Both the position numbers and the translations under genes were made by a program. From the NCBI RefSeq assembly GCF_043641665.1, contig NC_092200.1, forward strand, positions 4,227,194-4,291,193: a stretch of DNA of 64,000 bases, given 5' to 3'. Below the pieces are notes generated by a model. The model did no database searches, was not told the origin of the DNA, and saw only the letters and a list, made by a program, of their open reading frames with translations. Positions 1-12,963 of the stretch are shown in pieces. The stretch is from Enoplosus armatus. Lineage: Eukaryota; Chordata; Actinopteri; Centrarchiformes; Enoplosidae. How positions within the stretch are numbered: the stretch's first letter is position 1; each line of letters opens with the position of its first letter.

Positions 1-587
1 CATCCTCCTATCAAGCCACAGGCCAGCTGCTCAATTGCCTGAGGGGCATGACTTGACCTCCCACTGCTCCCCGGCAAGGGACACAAGCTGCAGAAGGATT
101 TACGATTGGCTGGGGCAAAACCTACCTAACTAATTTACTTGAAACGGAATCACGAGCAAATGCATCCTGCGACAAATATCAGGCCCGGCGGGCGGAGGGT
201 GAGTCTGTTAAGGACAGGAACAAAGTCCGTCACCAGGAGGCAGAAGAAAGCCGATGCAGATGAAAAGTAGACATTTGTTTGGATGTTGATTAAATGTACA
301 TTGTCCCTTTTCAAATAAAAATAAAAAGCTTACTGTAGGTTATACATTGTTATCAGGGTCTTACACAGTAATGACAAATGGAGTGACTTCATGGGCAGAC
401 TTTTCAATTAGGATAAAGGTAGTTTATGGCCCCACATACGCCCATAAAAATATAAACGAGACAGATGAAGCAATGCTTTTGTTCTAATACAGTGGACTTT
501 TACATCTTTCTTTCAGTAAGAAAAATTACTGTAAACAACACAAGGGTAAGAAAAGCCCAACACGGCCAGAATTGTGTAGAGAGCCCT
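1..587. other. unique noncoding DNA, no gene seen
   Basis: No exon with both splice signals and no recognisable repeat was found. A GC-rich patch near 182-199 runs into a good donor-like GTGAGT at about 200, but no acceptor or credible start codon accompanies it, so no exon is called. Confidence 0.5.
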
Positions 588-1010
588 CAATTACACCCAC
601 GTGTGATTGTTAAACATCTCATTTCAAAAGCTATTGGCATTCATATTCTGCTAAAACAGCCTCCGCTCTTCTGGGAAGGCTCTCCACAAGATTTTAGGAC
701 GTGGCTGCAGGAATTTGCCACATGAGCATGTTTGCCAACAACGCCTGGCTCCAGTCTGTGTCCCATTAATCCCAAAGGTGTTGGATGGGGTTAAGGTCAG
801 GTCTCTGTGCAGACCAGTCAAGTTCATCCACACCAAACTGGGAAAACCGTTGCTTTACGGACCACACTCGCATTGAGGCACTATCATGGTGAAACAGGAA
901 CAGGCAAAACTGCCACAAAGACAGAATCCCAGTATTTCGTCTTAAATATCATTGTATGCTGCAGCTTTAAGATTACCCTTAATTGGTGCTATGGGGCCCA
1001 GACCATGAAA
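588..1010 (-). mobile_element. Tc1/mariner-like transposon relic (copy 1)
   Basis: This is a degraded fragment of a fish Tc1-like DNA transposon. Read on the minus strand, roughly 836 to 760 contains the C-terminal transposase signature ELDWSAQRPDLNPIQHLWD. In Tc1 transposases the last catalytic acid of the DDE triad lies in the NPIE motif; here that Glu codon reads Gln, and a stop codon follows directly after WD. The frame is further broken and the left terminal inverted repeat is not recognisable. It aligns by eye with the copy at 52499-52892 (shared stretches: acacccac-tgtga-tgtt, atccca, ggatggggtt, gcagctttaag). It cannot encode an active enzyme. The family call is secure; the boundaries are approximate. 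Confidence 0.75.
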
Positions 1011-2409
1011 AAGTCTGTATGTTGTACTCGTGGATATAGTAGTTGACAGTAGTATGGAATATAAATGATACTATGAAGTATAAAAAAAGCTATCCAAAGG
1101 GGCAGAAACAAGGAATAGAAAGTTAAATGAAAAGTCACAAAGCATAAGGACTGCGAGCAGAGATGAACCTCCCAAAGGTAAACGTTCATATATTTTATAG
1201 TTTCCATCGTTAAACTGCATTATTCTCTTCTCACTTCTGGAAGACAAGACACAGCTCACGAACACCGCTTTGTGCAACAGGAACCAGGTCTAATGAGGAG
1301 CTTCTGTCAGACAGCCAGAGGGGAAGCTAAAGAAAATGCTGCATCCAAGACAAATCAATGGCAGATTATACTCTTAATCATTGTATCTTTACGGATTCAA
1401 GTGTTTACAGCTGAGCACACGTTCCTGTTCTTACCAATGAAATACAATATATTGCTCTGGTACTGTTCAGGAGAGCAGGGTCGAGCAAATATATATTTCT
1501 GATTTTTTTAGGTAAATACTTGTAGATTAAAAATCTGCCGCTGGGCGACTGGTGACATCAGACACCAGCATTAGTTTAAACCATTTTTTTCTGCCAGTCG
1601 TGCCTGTGTGTGTCTGGGATGTTGACAAAAAGACACAGTATGGTTCACGCATCACAGTCTGGCAGGTCTGAGCTTTCACAGGGAAGAAATTATGGTCATA
1701 AATCAGAAACCAGTATTTGAAACTAAAATGACAACTTCAGCTGCATTTGGACAGCTCTGCCAGCCATCGGCAGAGAGTGACAGTCTGGAAATACCAATGC
1801 ACAGCTCGTGTCAGTGAGCAAGGTGTGCTTCTGGGGGGGAAACGGTGCTCTCAGACTGTCAAATCAAAGGGAAATCAAAACAGCGCACGGTCGGTTGATC
1901 AAAGTGTCAATGAGGACCTGTGAGACTCCACCGCGTCTTTCCGAGCAGAAATACAAGCTGTTGGAGTGAAGAAGCAGGCATCTGGGGAAGACAGACAAGC
2001 CTTCAGATAAATGCTTTCCTCCGACAATACAGAATAATGGCTGGGGAGGAGATGGAAAAGATTAGGCTGTTCTTGTGTATTATTTATCACATGAAGGGTT
2101 CAGATTTGATGCTGCTGTGCTTTCATTAAATTGTGCTCATACACTAGTGTTGCTTTCGCTCCTCAGCAAAACGATTTGGTCGGCAAACAATGAGTGAAAT
2201 ATGAACTTCTGTGAGGATCCCGTTTTAGCATCAGTTCCTGCAGTGGAATTAATGTTGAAATGAATCCTGCGTTAACGCCTCACCTGATACCCCATCACGC
2301 AAATCCAAAGGGAGTGCAGCCAGAGGGAGATAAGCTGATTTTGTGCCACAGAGAGTCACAAGCTACAAGTAGCACCTGCTCTGACGTAGGGAAATATGCA
2401 CGGATGGAT
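1011..2409. other. unique AT-rich noncoding DNA, no gene seen
   Basis: Only short chance frames occur on both strands. No RNA gene, microsatellite or repeat was recognised. The segment around 2290-2395 on the minus strand has an acceptor-like and a donor-like signal, but all three frames contain stops. Confidence 0.5.
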
Positions 2410-2800
2410 TAATAAACAGGCCTGTCGGACACAGGACCAGGGGCCCAAGGGGTCAGGAGGCCCCTGGACCAGAGCCTCAGTATGAAGGGGCAGTTAATAT
2501 TTCTTGTTGTAAAGTCAATCAAATGACAGCAAAGAGACACAAAACACCAGAAGCACATGCAAAACTATTACAAAGAGGCACAGAATGACTACAAGTTGAC
2601 TTGTTTTTGTGTCTCTGAGTCGGAGGATTCTGGTTCACCTGCAAAATGTTACTGAAAAGGACACAAAACTAGGACAAACAACGTCTCTTTCAGTCTTGGT
2701 GTCTTGCTCCTATGTACGACACGTTGGGGGGGGGCTTTTACATATCTGTACCCAGGGGCCCATTGTCTCATAATCCGTCCATGGAAATATGGCATCCATT
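2410..2800. repeat. dispersed repeat with ACACAAAA-rich core
   Basis: A G/C-rich head (about 2430-2475, with ggggcccaaggggtcaggag) is followed by degenerate units of the type 'aaagagacacaaaacacc' (about 2530-2590) and related pieces up to about 2665. A tail with cccaggggcccattgtctca follows at about 2750-2772. I associate this arrangement with interspersed fish repeats carrying decayed simple units. The family name is not known to me, and the edges are approximate. Confidence 0.45.
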
Positions 2801-3919
2801 AATGTCACAGAGAAAAAATACTTTCGTGTTCTGACATACAAGTCAGACAAACTACACCCCCCCGAGCCTGGCTGGAAAGACTTCTTCCTTGATCGCCCTG
2901 ACAACGACAACTTATCATTGATGCAATTATGAAATGCCATTAGGCAGCTGTGATGCTGTAATCAAGAAAAAAAGATCCTCTTTGCAATTGAAGCCAAGGG
3001 TAGGTTTGCAGAGGATCAATCTGCCAGCGTTTGCAGGTTGATTCAGTCACACCGCTGAGACAGGAAGTCCACCTCCCACCCCCTCTCCAACTCTTTCCAT
3101 CAAATGGATGCAGAGCTACAGCAAGAGAGCAATAATTAGCAGCCATTGGTGCCAAAGGGAGAGTGCATAATGGCGTTGTTGGGAGGATTGGAGCCAATTG
3201 TACATATAATGCCCTGGATGCTCAGGCTGCAGCTGTGCTAGAGGATCAGAGGGGAAATAGATTTCCAGAGCAAACAGAGGTAGTGGATTAGCTCTCAGAT
3301 GACAACTGATGCTTTGTGTGCTCAGTTCTCAGTATAGAGCGGGGCGGGGGGGTAAAAATAGCCTCCTTACCGCCAGTGCAGTAATGTGACAACATATGGA
3401 TTCAGGCATTGAGCAAAAAGATAAAGTCAGAATCAATAAAAAAGAAATCCTACAGAAAATCTTTCCATCATGGGGCCTTCATATCTGTTGAGACAGCATG
3501 ATCGACACCAAAGAGAGCATCAAATCTGTGCGACTTGTCTCATCTTTCCATTTACAGCGGAAGCATTCAGCAATGAATCGCTGCATCCTGTTATCATCGG
3601 GGGAGCGTTCAGGATTGGCAGTGCTCCCCCTGCATTCTATCTGTTTGATTCGGCCCATCTGAGGTCACCGTCTTATCACCTCTCAGCAGTTTCATCAACA
3701 GGCCTTTACAGCTGTCGGCCTTCACTAATTCTGCTGTTATCTGCTGCTGCACAGTCAGCAGCCAGGACCCAGCACCTTTAGCACACACCTGCACACACAT
3801 GCTCACGCTGGGGGGTTAGACTGCTATAGCAGTTTGCCAACACATCAGGCCGATATCGGGCTTTTATTAAATACAAATAAATAGGACGTGATGGAGGTTG
3901 CTGTCAAACATCAGCAATA
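2801..3919. other. unique noncoding DNA, no gene seen
   Basis: Short chance frames only. A G-run (ggggcgggggg) occurs at about 3341-3352. No splice-supported exon or recognised repeat. Confidence 0.5.
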
Positions 3920-4177
3920 GGGCTGCAAGTAACGCTTCTTTTCATAATCCATTAATCTGCAGATTACTGTCACGATTAATCGATTAATGTTTCTATCGTC
4001 TATAGAATTGATAAAAAGCTCATCACTATTTCCCAGAGCCCAAAGTGACAATTTCAAATTGCTTCTTTTGTCCGACCAACAGTCCAAAACTCGAAGACTC
4101 TTCATTTACTGTCAGAAACGACAAAGAAAAGCAGCAAATCCTCACATTTAATTATCAAAATAGTTATCGTTGTAGCT
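3920..4177 (+). mobile_element. hAT-like MITE with 8-bp target duplication (copy A)
   Basis: The element starts GGGCTGCAAGTAACG and ends TATCGTTGTAGCT, so the ends are degenerate inverted repeats. Just outside them are CAGCAATA (3912-3919) and CAGCAACA (4178-4185), matching at 7 of 8 positions. An 8-bp duplication is what hAT transposases produce. Internal landmarks shared with other copies here are ATTAATCGATTAAT-like words, 'cagtccaaaac' and 'gacaaagaaaagcagcaaatcc'. It has no coding capacity, so it is a non-autonomous element. Superfamily assignment rests on the duplication length and the terminus. Confidence 0.65.
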
Positions 4178-5570
4178 CAGCAACATTAAAACAATCTAGA
4201 AAACTATTTTTTTTTACTGTTCAAATGTTTATTTAGTCGTGATTCATTTAAGATTAACTTAAGATCTGAAACCAAGTTTTCACAAATCTGGGCATGCTAC
4301 AGGTGTCCCTGCACTTTTATCATGGAATAACGAAAATCAGCATACAATGGTGCCACTGAGGGAATTCTCCTTCACCTGCAGTCAGCTTCGGTTCACAGCA
4401 GTTAAAATGGATTAAAATGTCGAAGAAATTATATCAAAAAGTATTAAAACATCTTCTAGAGAAACCTCTTAAACTACTTCTGCAGCAGTATGCACCAATC
4501 CTGTTTATCTGTAAGTTCAGTATGTTCCAGTTTGTTTGATTCTCCACAAAATCTTTTGGTTTCAATAAAGCGCCTACTCCAATGCTCCATCTGATGTTTC
4601 TTTGACATATGGACACGTGAGTGATGGTGTAGGAGTAGTTGATTTCCTTAAAGTTTCTATGGATGCCTTGATATATTCTGGTGGGGGGTTTTTTTTGTTG
4701 TTGCTGTGACTCATTCATTGTAACTGTGAATCCAAGCTGACTGCAGCTGCTGTCCTCCAACTGGAGCTAATAAAGAAACAGTGACGTAAAACACTTGCAC
4801 ACAAATGTCAGCTGGAGGCAGATGAACTGAGACGTACTTCTCAGAGTGAGCCCAAATTAGTCCAAAACAACCCCCCACAGAGCTTCGATCGGTACCAAAC
4901 ACCCTCTTCACTCCAGAGGACGCTGACATTTGACAGCTGAGCTTTGACACCGACATGGGGAGCCAGTGGAGTTTGATTCACAACCACAGCCATCTACACT
5001 AAATCCTTTGTGGTTTTGTAGAGATCAGGACAGACAGTGTCTGTTTACCAGGCTCTGCTGAAGTCCCTTTCATAATATTGTTTCCTTCAAAGCACCACGT
5101 TGCCGTTGTAAACTACACATTTTGTGTCATTCGCAATATGTTCTCTCTAACTTTCTACAGCTTGTCTAATTTTCACACAACAGAGGCCGGAGAACAGACA
5201 AATGTGCCATTAACGTTGCAGAGAGAAAGAGGCTTTGTCATCCAAACCATTATAACATGAATATTTGATTACAACATAAAAGGTCTCTCTTGTAAGTTAG
5301 CCTGGCGATGCATACAAAGAGGAGATTTAAGGGTGAGTGTGGCAGTACACCACAGAGGGTCAAACTATTTTAGATCAGCATAAAACCAATGTGTTCTTTG
5401 GTGCTCGTTAAATATTAACAATGCTGTTGCTAAATCTTATAATCTGCACTCATTCCGTCTGTGTGGAACCTTGAAATCTGTGCAAGCACACAATGTCTAA
5501 TGAGAGCATAAAAGCAGGGTTGGGAAGTATTCATCAATTTCTGATGTCCACATCTTGTGCTGCTCTTGCT
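4178..5570. other. unique noncoding DNA, no gene seen
   Basis: Chance frames of at most about 108 codons on the minus strand (4434-4760), with no splice context or recognisable domain. Short T and A runs only. Confidence 0.5.
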
Positions 5571-5590
5571 GTGTGTGTGTGTGTGTGTGT
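5571..5590. repeat. (GT)10 microsatellite
   Basis: An uninterrupted dinucleotide tract of ten GT units. Confidence 0.95.
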
Positions 5591-6454
5591 TATGAATGCA
5601 CAATGAAACACAATACACACACATCTCGCATCTCCGGAGTACAATTTTTTTTTTAAATGAACCACGCAAGGATCAACACGCAGTGATCAAAGGAGGCTAT
5701 TAGTAGATGGAGAAAGAATGAAACTCACACTCATCATTATCATGACACGTTCACAAAGAATCTCATTAGCGCTTTAACAAAAAAAGTACATTCATGTCCT
5801 CCATGAGCGTGCCACCAGCACTGCAGCTACAACTGCCGACTGCGTTGACAAACTAAACTACGATAAGTAACTTCCCGGTGTTTTTGGAAGACTGGAAAAA
5901 GTGTCATTTGCGCTTTATTTCGGTGAGATAGCATGGCGAGCCTTTATGCTTTTAGACTGTGTATACTTTGTCAACTGGATGCCATCCCAAATCATGAAAA
6001 CAATCTTTAGGTGCAGTCCTAAAGCTGTGTTCATGGCTGTGTTTCTTCAGGTCACAGGAACAAAATGGGTATTTGTTTTCATATCAGATAGGGATGATGA
6101 CGAATATTACAAAAAAAAAGATGACCTTGACTGCGACCAATGATATCATAGAAAAGCCAACAGCCTAAAAACTAAAAACAGCCATATTGACTTGGCTTAA
6201 AGTAAATGCCCCTACTACTACTACATTTTGTATAAATACACACAATGAGATTCACAGCCTGAATGACTCGTGCCTGCTCTGCTGAAAAGGTCGAAGGAGT
6301 TGCCCTCTAATAAATTTCTCTGCAGTGACCAGAGTCTCTTGCTCATGAATAATAAAAGAGATGCACTGATCCTATTCTTCACACAGAAATCCACCTCTTC
6401 CAACATTTCACACTACAAAATCACTCTCAACAGAGCACACCCGCCGTCTCAGAC

Positions 6455-6457
<3 letters not shown>
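5591..6457. other. unique noncoding DNA, no gene seen
   Basis: No splice-supported exon. Homopolymer runs at about 5645-5654 (T) and 6112-6119 (A) only. Confidence 0.5.

Positions 6458-6502
<45 letters not shown>
6458..6502. repeat. (CA)22 microsatellite
   Basis: An uninterrupted CA tract of about 45 bp followed by a short imperfect CCACACA tail. Confidence 0.97.
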
Positions 6503-6503
<1 letters not shown>

Positions 6504-8370
6504 ACACAAAGGAGTCACATCCAAGTTTTCATTAGGGTGTCACTTACAGGCTAAGTGATTGTAAATTCATTTACTTTTAAGAAGTGAGTCTACCCGGCAG
6601 TTTTGTAAGCTCATGGATGTAAGAACAGAAAGCCTTGTGATAAATGTACAAAGGAAGTCAGCTAAATAACTCCAAGCATTATTACTCAAATAGTGGGTGA
6701 GGCCTTTATTCAACTCTCCTGCAGAGACCAAGGCCTCCATTCAGAGCAGGATTATGTTAGGTATATACAATCACATATTAGTAAGACTGCTAAAAGTAAC
6801 ACTGCTTCTTTGTATGCCTGATACACTCACATGTACCTCGTCTGATTCTGGGAACAGTTAGTTAATAGAACAAACTGCAGCGGATATTTTGATGCATCAG
6901 GGTTGCGTGCGGAGAAGGTTTTGCATCAGAGCAGATAGTGACACACCTTTTCAGGAGAGAGGGGATGTAGGGACGACTTGACCTTCACATCCCGACAAGC
7001 TTTCAGCAGCCACAGTGTGTAGGTTCAGTGTACAATGTCCTAGTCAGACTATTCACTCTGTTGCTCTGAGTTTCTCTCAAGCGACACTTTTTTGTGCCTA
7101 AAAATGACAGAAAGTAAAAATGTTCCTGGTCTCTTCTGAAAGAGAACTCTGATCAAAAACTCAGAATGATCAATTTCTTTATTTGACTGCACTGTGCTTT
7201 ATTCCCGTGAGATAGCATCGTAAGCCTTCATGCTGTTAAACAGTGAATACTTTCCCAAATAAGGCAGCAAACCTCCCTCTTACTGTTACAGTCCTCATAC
7301 TGTTCTCACTCATTCACTGCAGTTCTGCTTTGCTGGGTTTGTTTTGGTTCAATATTGCGCTAAAGTCAATTAAACTCAACACTTCCTGCACAGATGTTTC
7401 AAATTAAAAGCCTTGCAACAGCTCAAAGGCCATAATCACTTTCTTTCCTGGTACGCTTCTTAACAATGAACAAAACAACGGCAAAATATAGAATTAGTTA
7501 TTATTAGAATTAGTGCTGAGGAAAAGTACAATATACTAAAGTTATCAAGTGAAATTCAGGTAATTATATCCCCCTCAAGGCTTTTTACTCTGCATTTATT
7601 AGGAACTGGCCTGTATGTATTAGAGCTGGACATATTTGAGACTCTCCTGCTATTTGAATAGCAGCTGAAATTGGAGAATTTACTGTATTACACATTTCGT
7701 TCCATTGTACTCGACCACAATAACTACCACAGGCAACATATCGATCTCTGCTTCCCTCCTCTGTGTTCCTCTCTGCTTTCTTTTCCTGTTTTATGGTTTT
7801 GAAAAAATGTAATATGTGGGATTTAATGACTGAAATTCATGGGGAATAGTAAAATCAGATGTAGAACGAGCACATTTTAAGAGCAGAGTCAAGATACTTA
7901 CATGGAAAGAAAGACAGATTCCAACAATGCAGCCAAAGGTGAAATCTTAAAAGGTCTGCCTCCTTATTATAGCTCCATCAATACCCACAGGCACATCATA
8001 TGGGTTGGCTTTCCTTATCTGACCGCATTCTTAGAGTGAGGTTGAATATACAATGAAAATAAATACTGTATGAGGCTATAAAGCACCTTGTCTAAGTAGG
8101 TCATAAATTACCTGTACACATTAATTCTCAGACCCATATCAGCTGAGTTATGGCCTCCAGCTCAAAACAGGAGAAAGGACAACACCCCACAACCCTTACA
8201 GCTAAAACCTGATGGATGTTTTAGCTACAGGGTAATAAAGGAGTTTTATAGAGTAATGTTGTGTAGCAAAACACCAACTTGGTGAAGATGATATTTCACA
8301 AATGAAATAGATGCTACGTGCAATGCAGCTTAATTCAAACTTTCAAAGTTTGATTGTATTCCTTCAATAA
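6503..8370. other. unique AT-rich noncoding DNA, no gene seen
   Basis: No frame of useful length on either strand for almost 1.9 kb and no recognised repeat. This is ordinary intergenic or intronic DNA. Confidence 0.55.
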
Positions 8371-8595
8371 GGCTGAAACTAATGATTCAATCAGTTTGAT
8401 TCATCTATAAATTAAAACTGGGCAATAATTTCACATTATCATTATCTCCTTTCAGCAGTATTGTGAAACTAATGTATCACGTTACCACTTCACGCTGTAA
8501 CACAAATCTGAATATAAATAATAAAAAATCAACATTAATATTGACAATATCTATCCGGCCCTACTGCTGATTCTTTTTTCAATTAATTAATTTAG
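8371..8595. repeat. decayed MITE-type repeat fragments
   Basis: Starts GGCTGAAACTAATGATT, resembling the terminus of the hAT-like MITE at 3920. It continues into words typical of a different fish repeat ('actgggcaataa', 'gacaatatctatccggccctac'). It is probably two overlapping decayed insertions; boundaries are uncertain. Confidence 0.35.
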
Positions 8596-8599
8596 TAAT

Positions 8600-9215
8600 T
8601 ATTAGTATACAATGTTAAAACCAGATGGCAATGTTGATCTACTGGTCGGTTGGTCCACCACTTTGGTCCAGATTGAAATATCTCAAGAACTACTGGACAT
8701 ATTGAAATGAAATTCTGTAAAGACATTCATGGTCCTCAGAGGATAAATCCTGCTGACTGTCGTGATCCCCTGACTTTTCCTCTAGCGCCACCGTGAGGTT
8801 GGTATGTGGTTTTGATAGAAATAACTCAACAACTGGTGGATGGATTGCTGTGAAAATCTGGTCCAGACCTTCATGTCCCCCTCAGGATGATTTGTGATCT
8901 TTTTGATGAGCCTCTGACTTCACATCTAGCACCACTGCCAGCTCAAAACTGCAGTTAGTCCACCGCTTTGGTTTATGACCAAATACCTTCGAAACTAAAA
9001 GACATCAGCCTCTGCTGTGCCTTGTGTTTTGTGCTACTTCACAGGTGGTGAACACAGTAAATATTAGACCTGCTAAACGTCAGCATGTTAGGATTATGAT
9101 TGTGAGCATGTTAGTACACAGATGTTCCCATTTAGCTCAAAGCACAGCTGTGCCTAAATACAGCCTCACATAGCACCTAGCACAGACTCAGACAGGCTTG
9201 TCTCCATTGATGACC
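8600..9215 (+). repeat. GCTAAC-rich dispersed repeat, longest copy
   Basis: Landmarks in order: 'tggtccaccactttggtcca', 'gaactactggacat', 'attcatggtcctcagagg', 'gtttatgaccaaatacct', 'cagcctctgctgtgcctt', 'acctgctaaacgtcagcatg', 'agctcaaagcacagctgtgc' and 'cctcacatagcacctagca'. Partial copies of the same text are at 37760-38035, 46755-46850 and 61030-61335, with an inverted one at 25868-25960, so it is interspersed. I associate it with percomorph genomes. No open frame survives, and its class is not determinable from sequence alone. Confidence 0.7.
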
Positions 9216-10724
9216 TAAACGGGAACAACTAAAGTTGGAGGACAGTGTTAACAAACAATGGTCACAATCAAAGCAGCACAAGACATTCTGACTTTTAGTC
9301 TGGATCGAGCTCAGATCAAAAGACATTATACAACTGTTGTGTAGGACACCCCATGATCCGCAAACTGATTTTCACAGGTAATATCTCTGAAGGGAGCCAT
9401 TAAATGACAAATCAATTTTGCAATTAAGCCGCTGTTAATTTTCTGCTGATTGACTAGTCAATGAGTTGACTAATTGTAGCAGCAGTATTATTTATTCAAC
9501 TTGGTTTTATGAGGAACCAATGATATACTTGGCTTCCGTTTGTACATCCATTAGCTTGTTCTCCTGCTCTGAAGAAAGAAACCAAAGTCATACTGAAATG
9601 GTATTCGCTACAGAATCCCTGCAATCAGACACACAATACCTTCCTGTCAGCTCCACAACGCCAACAAAAGATGGAGAGAGTTATGAAGAAGAGAGCTAGA
9701 GAGGAAAGGGGGGGTTGGCTGGTGTGGGGAGGCATTGATAAATGAGGAAAAATGTATTGTTCCTGTTTCATGAGCTGATGAAAAAGGACAAGACAAGGTA
9801 CAAGGCAGACTGCTTGGCACTCTGCTACAGTCAAATTACAGAATGCAGCCATGCATAAAATGCACACATCTGGGCGAGGAAATGGTGAAAAACAAGTTGG
9901 AATTGCAAAACAGTATATCTCAGATCATCTACTGAATACAATGTTTATCTGAAGGAATATCAGCCTCAGACAAAAGTGGAGCAGACTTTGGTAATCTTTC
10001 CTGAGAAACAGCCCAAATGTTCCCATCCCAAGTCGTGCTATGATTTCAAATGTGTCTTGCATTCACTGTACTATGAAAAATTGTCACTGAGCTGGCCAGT
10101 CTCCTGTAAGAGATACAGTAGAGTGGTAGGGTGGGTCCTAGCTTTGATGCTACATTTAACTTGTTATATGTTGACTTGACTGCATTTATTCTGGTTTCTC
10201 TGTCACTTTCCCCTGCCAAAACCTTTGAGTCATTTCCCTTCTCACTCTAAACTGAACACACTGTACATCATTCAGTAAGTTCGGACTGGACTTTTTGAAT
10301 TCTGGAGTGTTTTCACTCCTGTACTTCGGTTCATTAGGATAGAAAGGAACAATGCCAGCTGTTCGCACAAAATAACAGCCCAGAGACAACCTCAAATTCA
10401 GCTCTTGTTTCTCCTCCAAGGTAACTGTGGCTTCCTTGGGGCGAGAACATGATCACAAATCAAATATAAAAAGGAAATAAGCTCAAAAAGCAAATGGATG
10501 TGGACTTTTGATCTGCAGCCAAGGACTTAACCGGAAGGCCTTACAGAGAACGACAAGCTACCGAATCGGTTCAATACATGGTTTTGTTAAGAAGACCTTG
10601 TTAATTTCTAACTGGACAATGTGTCCTGAAACGAGGCAAATTCAAACAAAGAGTGACAACTGGTGAAAAAGTGGTTTATTTCAATAGTTCTTCTTCTTAA
10701 TTGACACAGATTGGCTGCAGTGAG
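9216..10724. other. unique noncoding DNA, no gene seen
   Basis: A short stretch at about 9400-9485 ('actagtcaatgagttgactaattgtagcagcag') resembles the 3' end of the hAT-like MITE family. Otherwise only chance frames below 85 codons. Confidence 0.45.
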
Positions 10725-10795
10725 GACTAAACTTGTGACCTCTTTGTTATGGGACAGTGCATCTAATCACACAGCCACCCCGCAGCCCTACACAG
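10725..10795 (-). repeat. tRNA-like fragment (SINE head or tRNA pseudogene)
   Basis: On the minus strand, GTGGCTGTGTGATTAGA resembles a pol III A box. About 30 nt later GTCACAAGTTTAGTCC is a poor match to a B box (GGTTCGANTCC). The spacing fits a tRNA-derived SINE head, but no cloverleaf can be drawn with confidence. Confidence 0.3.
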
Positions 10796-12789
10796 ATACG
10801 GTATCAGCACTGTTTTTCATGTAGTGGGCTGACATGACAACAGAAAAGATGATAGAAGACTCACAAATCGGATGTATTGGACAGAATGAACATTTCTGGT
10901 TTGTTTTCTTCAAGACGTCATGAGAGAACCACTGCAAACTACACGAAACAGCTTTTGACTGGTTCTACGTTAATGATGGGGAAAAGCCTGCTTCAAACAC
11001 TAACTTCAGTAAATGATGAAAAGAAAACTTAGATTACCCTGGAGTGACTTGCATATTGCCTTAGCAACTTAACAACTAACAAGCTAATAGCAGAACAGCA
11101 GATTGTAGGACATAAGCAAAATTGCCTTTGACTGGTAACAGAGGAAGCAGTGGGGGGGGCAACAATCGCTCTAAGGGATGAAGTGCAGAAAACTCGACTG
11201 ACCCTGAAATGACTTGTATTCTACCTCACTGACTTTATGAACTGCCAAAGGAGACAAAGAGACTCACTGGATCAGCAAGATGCAAGACTCCTGTCTGAAA
11301 TCATACGGGCATAACGGAAACACCTTGTGAGGTGATACTTGATCTGACAAGAGAAGAAAGGACTCAGCTATTCACTGACTAATACAGCCTCTGGTTCTCA
11401 AGAGGGTGACAGTGGGAGGTTAATTGACTGAAATGGGTGGAGAAGTTGCAGCTTCCATTACAGAACAGAAGACAACGGAGGGAGTGCGAGCATCACAGGC
11501 AGTTTGAAGCCACAACTGTTTTTCTCCGAAACTTAAGTCGTCTTCATTTCAAATATGGATTTTCGCGTGTGTAAAGTGTAAATGTCGACTTTCTATTGGT
11601 TAAAATTAGAAATTAAAAGAAAAATGGTACATGGACAATTATTTTACTCTCCTTCAAACATTTTATCCATGTCTAGTTGTCAGTAAGTAAAGTGGATATT
11701 GAAATTGATGACGAAGTTATTGTGAAATTGCAGAAGTGGGAAATGGAAAGCAAAACTGAAATAGTAAAAAGGGAAATCTTAAATTGTAATTTGTGATGAA
11801 AAAAAAATAGATTTATACAAAAACTGGAAAGACAAACTTAGGTAAACGTACCCTCCATACACATTGTGCCTTGAGAAATTAAGCGAAATATTTGGATTGT
11901 TGTCAAGGCAATAATACAAGCCAAGTAATAATATTACAGTCATAATAACAAATGTGCCCTTCAACAGTGTTGGGTTTCCCCAAGTAGCCAACTAGGCTTT
12001 CGTTGATGCCCACATGTTTACTTTTAAAAACACCAGGTCTGCATGATATTGATTCACCGTCTGTGGATACAGGTTTCATTTTTCACAACAACAAAAAAAA
12101 TTCTTTATTTTGTCAGACCTTGAACAAGTTTAAAAATTAAAAAAGATTTTATTTGGTTTAGGTGAAAAACATTCTTTAGCAGGCTGTGAGGGTGTATGTG
12201 TCCCTTTTATGTGATTAAAAACACCCTCTTCAGATTGGGAAAATGCAAAAATATAAACTGTGAAAGTCTAAAAGGTGCTAAAGAGGTCTGAGCTGGAGAG
12301 CAGAGCCAGTTGTCCGTGCAGACCTGTCCTGACTGACACTCAACCGAGTGGAGTCAAGTGGGGTGGAGCGCTACATAGTGCAGACCAAATAGTGGGGAGT
12401 AAAGGTCGACAGTATGAGATGGTGAGAGTTTAGCCTGCGCACACATGATGAGTGATAGAGATTAAAGTGAAGGGAAAGCTCCTGGGCTTTGGAAGGCGGC
12501 AAGATTGATGTAGGCTGGAAGAAAAGAAAACAAAGCCACAGAGACGACGGGGATCAAGACGCACTCCTGATTCAACTCTGAATTTCATTGTGAAGAGCCA
12601 CCCAGTCGCCTACACCACATGCATCTGTATTCAGCGCTCGACTCTGAGCAGAAAGAGTCTGTCTTTACCCTTTTAAAGCCATCGTCCTGGGGGATTGCAA
12701 TATTGACTGGCTCCAGCGGGTGCTCCAAACACCCTCTGTAGCATTTTGGTTCTACCTCCAGACGGCATAGAGTTTCATTAGGTTCTCAC
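10796..12789. other. unique AT-rich noncoding DNA, no gene seen
   Basis: Nothing beyond chance frames and short A/T runs. No recognised repeat. Confidence 0.5.
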
Positions 12790-12963
12790 CCCTCCTGGGA
12801 TAACCTTTAAAGAAATGGACAAACTTTGAGGCCGGCTTCTCTCCGAGGCGAGCATGATCTGAGGTATACTTTTCTTTTTCTGAGGACTGCTTTTCAAAAG
12901 GGACCAGAAGTTGGTCTTTTACAGGCTCATTAGACTGATTTGCTGGGAGCGATAAGGACAAGT
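12790..12963 (-). CDS. candidate internal coding exon (unidentified)
   Basis: A hypothetical exon on the minus strand. A long pyrimidine tract (ctttcctgttgtctctca) precedes an AAG acceptor-like end at 12964. The segment then stays open for 57 codons and reaches the donor-like GTGAGA at 12789. Encoded landmarks include SLPANQSNEPVKDQ and GEKPASKFVHFF, a charged, low-complexity-free stretch with no domain I recognise. Its entry phase matches the exit phase of the candidate at 13346-13559, giving a GAC codon across the join. Against it: the enclosing open frame of 119 codons is a length expected by chance several times in a window this size, and the acceptor has A at -3. Confidence 0.2.

Noticed and set aside
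2280..2395. Possible minus-strand exon between ATTTCCCTACGTCAG and CAG/GTGAGG
   Set aside because: All three frames contain stop codons.
6270..6554. 94-codon plus frame with a Thr-His repeat
   Set aside because: The repeat part is simply the translated (CA)n microsatellite.
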